Shown one piece after another: positions 12,281 through 13,500 of a stretch of 13,500 nucleotides of DNA. The position numbers were made by a program, and so were the translations under genes. The stretch's first letter is position 1; each line of letters starts with the position of its first letter. Under the pieces are notes generated by a model that saw only the letters and a list, made by a program, of their open reading frames with translations, did not search any database and was not told the DNA's origin. Source of the DNA: Hyphomicrobiales bacterium (GTDB lineage Bacteria; Pseudomonadota; Alphaproteobacteria; Rhizobiales; S144-35); contig WGBT01000162.1 of NCBI GenBank assembly GCA_015494185.1, forward strand, positions 1 to 13,500, read 5' to 3'.

Positions 12281-12793
12281 CTAAAATGGCAGTTTTATTG
12301 CCCCACCCAAATCAGGCGCTTCCTCCTCAACCGGTCCGCCAGCTTCAATTTCCTCTTCTGTTGCATCGCGCACGGTAACAATTTTAAGCTTGAAGATCAC
12401 CTCGCGACCACACAGCGGGTTGTTGCCATCAACAGTGAGTGTCTCATCATCCATTCGTGTTACGATGAAATTCTTGACCTCCCCTTTGGCATTTTCCATG
12501 GTAATGGTGGTCCCCAGTTTGCGATATTCTTCGGGGACATTTTCAATCCGGTCCGTAAACACCAGCGATTCGTCTCGCGGCCCGAAGATTTTATTGCAAT
12601 CAATTGGCACCTCGATCACATCTCCCGCGGCTTTCCCTTCCAATTGCTTGAGAACATAAGGGGCAAGAACATCATTGTAACCATGGACATAGCCGAGGGG
12701 AAATTCAACAGCGCTTAGGACATGACCGGTTTTTTGATCAATCACCTCATAGGTGAGCTCAACAAATTTACCGTCCTCAATCAGATCACTCAT
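12281..12793 (-). CDS. FKBP-type (SlyD-like) peptidyl-prolyl cis-trans isomerase
   Basis: This 170-residue cytoplasmic protein (no signal peptide) fits the SlyD branch of FKBP prolyl isomerases, which speed folding by rotating X-Pro bonds. The order is the N-terminal FKBP strand (KFVELTYEVIDQKTGHVLS, 9-27), the G-x-x-x-V-L-A-P-x-x-x-x-x-L-E-G-K segment (about 38-54), the GDVIEVPID strand (57-65), an inserted chaperone-like flap (about 70-115) and the FKBP closing segment DGNNPLCGREVIFKLKIVTVRDAT (122-145). The tail is acidic (EEEIEAGGPVEEE) and ends AIKLPF. It lacks the His-rich metal-binding tail of E. coli SlyD, so I do not use that name. The ATG has an AGAGAGAAAG purine stretch just upstream. 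It converges on the insertion sequence, whose end lies about 50 bases past its stop. Confidence 0.88.
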   Translation of the reverse strand: MSDLIEDGKFVELTYEVIDQKTGHVLSAVEFPLGYVHGYNDVLAPYVLKQLEGKAAGDVIEVPIDCNKIFGPRDESLVFTDRIENVPEEYRKLGTTITMENAKGEVKNFIVTRMDDETLTVDGNNPLCGREVIFKLKIVTVRDATEEEIEAGGPVEEEAPDLGGAIKLPF

Positions 12794-13148
12794 AATCTTT
12801 CTCTCTCAAGCTCTCTTTGGGGAGGAAAGATAGCCCCTCACCCTTTCCTCATCCCATTATCGTTTCAAGAATAACGGCAAAAATTGCTCATATTGCTTAC
12901 CTACCAACCGCCATCAAGACCGCGAAAGTTCCTGCGTTTAAAATTAGAATTATATATTCTTAAACACCAGGCAATGATTGTTCCGCCCTTTTTTACCACT
13001 CATTTTTACCATTCAAAGAGGCAAAATCCCTGAATGGACGCTGCCAGTCCTCTTGTCTTTTGCTCTCATTACTTGGAAAAATTCATTAGAACAACCTAAA
13101 CTTGGTGTTTCAGAACAGGAGCGAGCCTTTCTTCATGAAGAAGAAAGG
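12794..13148. other. Intergenic region upstream of the FKBP gene
   Basis: About 355 bp, AT-rich around 12935-12965, with no supported gene. The AT-rich part contains AGAATTATATATTCT (a 5-bp dyad); on the minus strand it includes TATAAT, a possible -10 element for the FKBP gene, but no well-spaced -35 is visible. The right end contains the 3' hairpin of the next minus-strand gene. Confidence 0.45.
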
Positions 13149-13150
13149 CT
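13124..13150. other. Perfect 11-bp hairpin at the 3' end of the last gene
   Basis: AGCCTTTCTTC (13124-13134) and GAAGAAAGGCT (13140-13150) are perfectly complementary around a five-base loop. The stem overlaps the stop codon of the minus-strand gene ending at 13149. No T-run follows on the minus strand, so it is not a classic intrinsic terminator; it could protect the mRNA 3' end or be a factor-assisted stop. Confidence 0.5.
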
Positions 13151-13499
13151 AAAAGATGGACGCCCCAAAGATTTTGATCTCGCCATTTTCATAGCCAAGC
13201 ACAAGACGGCCAAGCCACTCGCCTTCTTTGACGGTGCAGCGCTGCCGGTAAAGCACGGTCACATGCTCACCGCGGCGGATAATGCCTAGAAAGTCAAAAT
13301 CATCGGACAAATTCCGAACCAATTCACTGTTGGCAAATTGCCTGCCAAGCTCAATCTCATTCAATCCGTTAAGAAGATCGTAGGAAAAATTTCTGACAAA
13401 CTCACCATAATTCCCATCATTGGAATGTTTGATGAGTTCCTGCCAAAGCGGATCAGCCACGGCCTGGATAAAATCATCAGATTTCTCGGTTATATTCAT
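13149..13499 (-). CDS. Hypothetical protein, about 116 residues
   Basis: I do not recognise the family. The frame starts with an ATG at 13499, one base from the window edge, so the ribosome binding site cannot be seen and the true start may lie further out. The product is acidic, has no signal peptide or membrane segment, and reads as a compact alpha/beta protein: two helices (about 4-45, with DPLWQELIKHSNDGNYGEFV), then strands with DDFDFLGIIRRGEHVTVLYRQRC and GEWLGRLVLGYENGEIKIFGASIF. That helix-then-sheet order, with a small-domain length, recalls the NTF2-like fold, but this is a guess from pattern. Codon use resembles the neighbouring genes. It precedes the FKBP gene by about 355 bp on the same strand. 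Confidence 0.65.
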   Translation of the reverse strand: MNITEKSDDFIQAVADPLWQELIKHSNDGNYGEFVRNFSYDLLNGLNEIELGRQFANSELVRNLSDDFDFLGIIRRGEHVTVLYRQRCTVKEGEWLGRLVLGYENGEIKIFGASIF

Positions 13500-13500
13500 C

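Noticed and set aside
12978..13289. 103-codon plus-strand frame antisense to the last gene
   Set aside because: No ribosome binding site; most of it lies opposite the better-supported minus-strand gene.

Overview
This is a chromosomal stretch of an alphaproteobacterium. The evidence is the trpB-trpA-accD-folC gene order, the alphaproteobacterial style of AccD (WIKCPETG in place of a four-cysteine zinc ribbon), the yebC/ruvC/ruvA neighbourhood, and a peptidoglycan-binding-like protein of a type I associate with this class. I cannot name a genus from the sequence alone.

Layout. 1-270 holds the N-terminal part of ispH (minus). 271-878 has no gene and is packed with repeats: a ~107-bp interspersed repeat, a strong hairpin, a ~210-bp palindromic element and a degenerate second interspersed repeat. 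ruvA (879-1493) and ruvC (1536-2159) follow on the minus strand. A second copy of the palindromic element (2405-2632) lies upstream of ruvC, so ruvC-ruvA is bracketed by two copies; ruvB is not next to ruvA. yebC (2730-3476, minus) diverges from pdxH (3704-4330, plus). A plus-strand metabolic run follows: trpB, trpA, accD and folC (tryptophan synthase, acetyl-CoA carboxylase beta subunit, folylpolyglutamate synthase). A gap of nearly 500 bp leads to a membrane-anchored, peptidoglycan-binding-like protein with a very basic tail (10283-11176). Then comes a decayed IS5-type insertion sequence (11464-12228) flanked by CTAG repeats and itself interrupted by a copy of the ~105-bp repeat. The window ends with an FKBP/SlyD-type prolyl isomerase and a small unrecognised protein, both minus.

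The core genes are ordinary housekeeping genes. The unusual content lies between them. (1) The two palindromic elements have perfect inner arms of 24-25 bp. The copies differ at four arm positions, each matched by the complementary change in the other arm, and the loop of one copy is inverted relative to its flanks. (2) A small dispersed repeat family, about 105 bp long, occurs in three copies, one of them dated by its insertion into a dead transposase. (3) Two short upstream reading frames may feed translation into folC (ATGA overlap) and trpA (serial stop/start overlaps), genes with no good ribosome binding site of their own. The repeats, not a new protein system, are the best candidates here for something undescribed.
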